NCBI GenBank assembly: GCA_009786925.1
Contig: WRGY01000126.1
Location: 1 to 64,000 of the forward strand
Source: Defluviitaleaceae bacterium
Lineage (GTDB): Bacteria; Bacillota; Clostridia; Lachnospirales; WQUN01
Direction of reading: 5' to 3'
Length of the DNA stretch: 64,000 nt
This document shows, one piece after another, positions 62,959-64,000 of this stretch. The notes under the pieces were generated by a model that was not told where the DNA came from, searched no databases, and worked only from the letters and a program-made list of their open reading frames with translations. A program made the translations under genes and the position numbers. Within the stretch, counting starts at the first letter, position 1. Each line of letters opens with the position of its first letter.

Positions 62959-64000
62959 AAAGCTCGTCCACTGAAAGCTCTGTCACTACTCCGTCCGTAG
63001 AAAGGCTTTTAGCCATCACTCTCAGCATATTATCCTGCCCCACATGGAAGATTACCTTTACTTTTTCCTGTCCGCGCACACCCTGCGGAATCCCACGTAG
63101 TGATGTGCCGGCGAGGCGTTTCATACCCTCGCGGTTTACTGTTATATTTTTATCTACATCCAATGCGGGCATGGTATTTTCGTATGCTACGATTGCCATA
63201 CTCGTTACATTGTCGTGATTTGTCATGAGCGGCTCGGGTGCATCCACAGTCAGACCCTCTTTTGGTATATCCAGCCCGGCGGGTACTATTTCCATAAACC
63301 GCCGTCCTGCGATTTCCAACCCAAGCGGATGAATCGTCCGCTCTTGCACGACCGGGCCGCGCACGGTGGGCATCATTATCATATTGCAATAATACGCTGC
63401 ACCCTGCGAAATACTAAGCGCGGGACTGATTTTTGATTTAAACGGCTCTTTGTTAAACCGCTCGGTGATTTTTTCGCCTACATACAGAACGGAAGAACTA
63501 CCTCCCACGAGGAAAATCTCGTCTATATCCCCTTCGGTAAGCCCGCCCGCTTCCAGACAACGACTCACACATGTCAATGTCTCGTCAATGAGGTCGCTTA
63601 CGCTTTTGTCACGGAATTTTTCATAAGATTCTTGTGAATCCCCCAGTGCGTTCACCCTCTTATGTGTCAAAAATTGCTCGCGGGTTATCTCCATGTTTAT
63701 GTTTACGATTTTTGGCTCTTGGATAAGTGGTGCCAGTGTCACCTTTGTTGTTTTTGTTTGGCTTAGGCGTTCTTTTGCTTGGTTGGCGGCTTGTTGTAAC
63801 CGTACGAGAGCGACCTTTTTTTGACGCTTAGAAACACCATCGTCTGCATCCTCATCAAAGAGGTCGATTTCTTCTCCCGTGAGCTTTTTAAATTCTTCGT
63901 ACACAATATCCATGATGACCTTGTCTATGTCGTTTCCGCCCAAGTCATTGTCTCCATATGTGCTTATGATAGAAATGGTAGGCTCGCCCGCCTCTTCTGT
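62951..64000 (-). CDS. DnaK-like Hsp70, lidless, 5' end beyond the window
   Basis: The frame is open to base 64000, so at least 349 C-terminal residues are here. It begins inside the ATPase domain with IISTYGDNDLGGNDID (the DnaK GDxxLGGxDFD region). The adenosine loop IFLVGGSSSV follows. The substrate-binding beta domain runs from HPLGLEIAGRRFMEIVPAGLDIP to KVIFHVGQDNMLRVMAKS. The protein stops a few residues later, where DnaK would continue with about 130 residues of helical lid; that lid is missing. An acidic insert (EIDLFDEDADDG) lies in lobe II. It is the first visible gene of the chaperone-like unit. Confidence 0.88.
   Translation of the reverse strand, partial: TEEAGEPTISIISTYGDNDLGGNDIDKVIMDIVYEEFKKLTGEEIDLFDEDADDGVSKRQKKVALVRLQQAANQAKERLSQTKTTKVTLAPLIQEPKIVNINMEITREQFLTHKRVNALGDSQESYEKFRDKSVSDLIDETLTCVSRCLEAGGLTEGDIDEIFLVGGSSSVLYVGEKITERFNKEPFKSKISPALSISQGAAYYCNMIMMPTVRGPVVQERTIHPLGLEIAGRRFMEIVPAGLDIPKEGLTVDAPEPLMTNHDNVTSMAIVAYENTMPALDVDKNITVNREGMKRLAGTSLRGIPQGVRGQEKVKVIFHVGQDNMLRVMAKSLSTDGVVTELSVDELYE

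Overview
The window looks like chromosomal DNA of an endospore-forming Bacillota bacterium, probably of class Clostridia. The evidence is a SpoIIR-type sporulation protein (49004-49648), a SpoVB/MurJ-type flippase (56198-57763), Gram-positive style AGGAGG ribosome binding sites, frequent GTG/TTG starts, YtrA-type GntR and CadC/ArsR regulators, and Clostridia-style pairings such as serC-serA-DUF1015. Both edges cut genes: a sensor kinase on the left and a DnaK-like gene on the right. I saw no rRNA, tRNA or CRISPR array.

Layout. 1-7925: a two-component system diverges from a transport operon that mixes importer parts (solute-binding lipoprotein, two MalF/MalG-type permeases) with exporter parts (HlyD-like adaptor, MacB-like membrane protein) and has no ATPase. 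7813-12633: a minus-strand YtrA-type operon (GntR repressor, ABC ATPase, two paralogous large permeases) whose promoter is overlaid by a perfect inverted repeat. 12713-14855: bactofilin, a membrane-anchored VWA-like protein and prmC. 14868-19863: the lower-glycolysis operon pgk-tpiA-gpmI-eno, with a good promoter and a terminator and no gapA. 19884-22507: SEC-C protein, tsaC-type synthase, YwlE-type phosphatase and upp. 22526-24181: a secreted GH10 xylanase. 24245-28109: a small unknown protein, a calcium-type P-ATPase and its Crp/Fnr-like regulator. 28169-30406: a NitT/TauT-type ABC importer, followed by a 216-bp nested inverted repeat (30422-30637).

30765-34270: serine synthesis (serC, serA, DUF1015). 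34312-39306: a GGDEF/EAL-like/HDOD signalling protein, an ABC exporter and a YibE/F protein. 39317-44778: a BMP/ribose-type ABC importer with a DUF3798-like binding lipoprotein, divergent from recA-prs-MFS-unknown (44962-49012). 49004-53382: spoIIR, a metal-responsive ArsR repressor plus Zn/Cd-type P-ATPase with two matching operators, and a DUF1576 membrane protein. 53366-57763: a methyltransferase and KDPG aldolase pair, a secreted surface protein, and the SpoVB-like flippase. 57939-59580: a small protein and a large serine recombinase.

59555-64000 is the part I find most unusual: a tightly packed minus-strand unit of a DnaK-like ATPase that ends without the helical lid, a 567-residue coiled-coil protein ending in a recognisable GrpE beta-domain, a second divergent Hsp70-like ATPase, and a small cysteine-containing protein. 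It looks like a self-contained, specialised Hsp70/nucleotide-exchange system.
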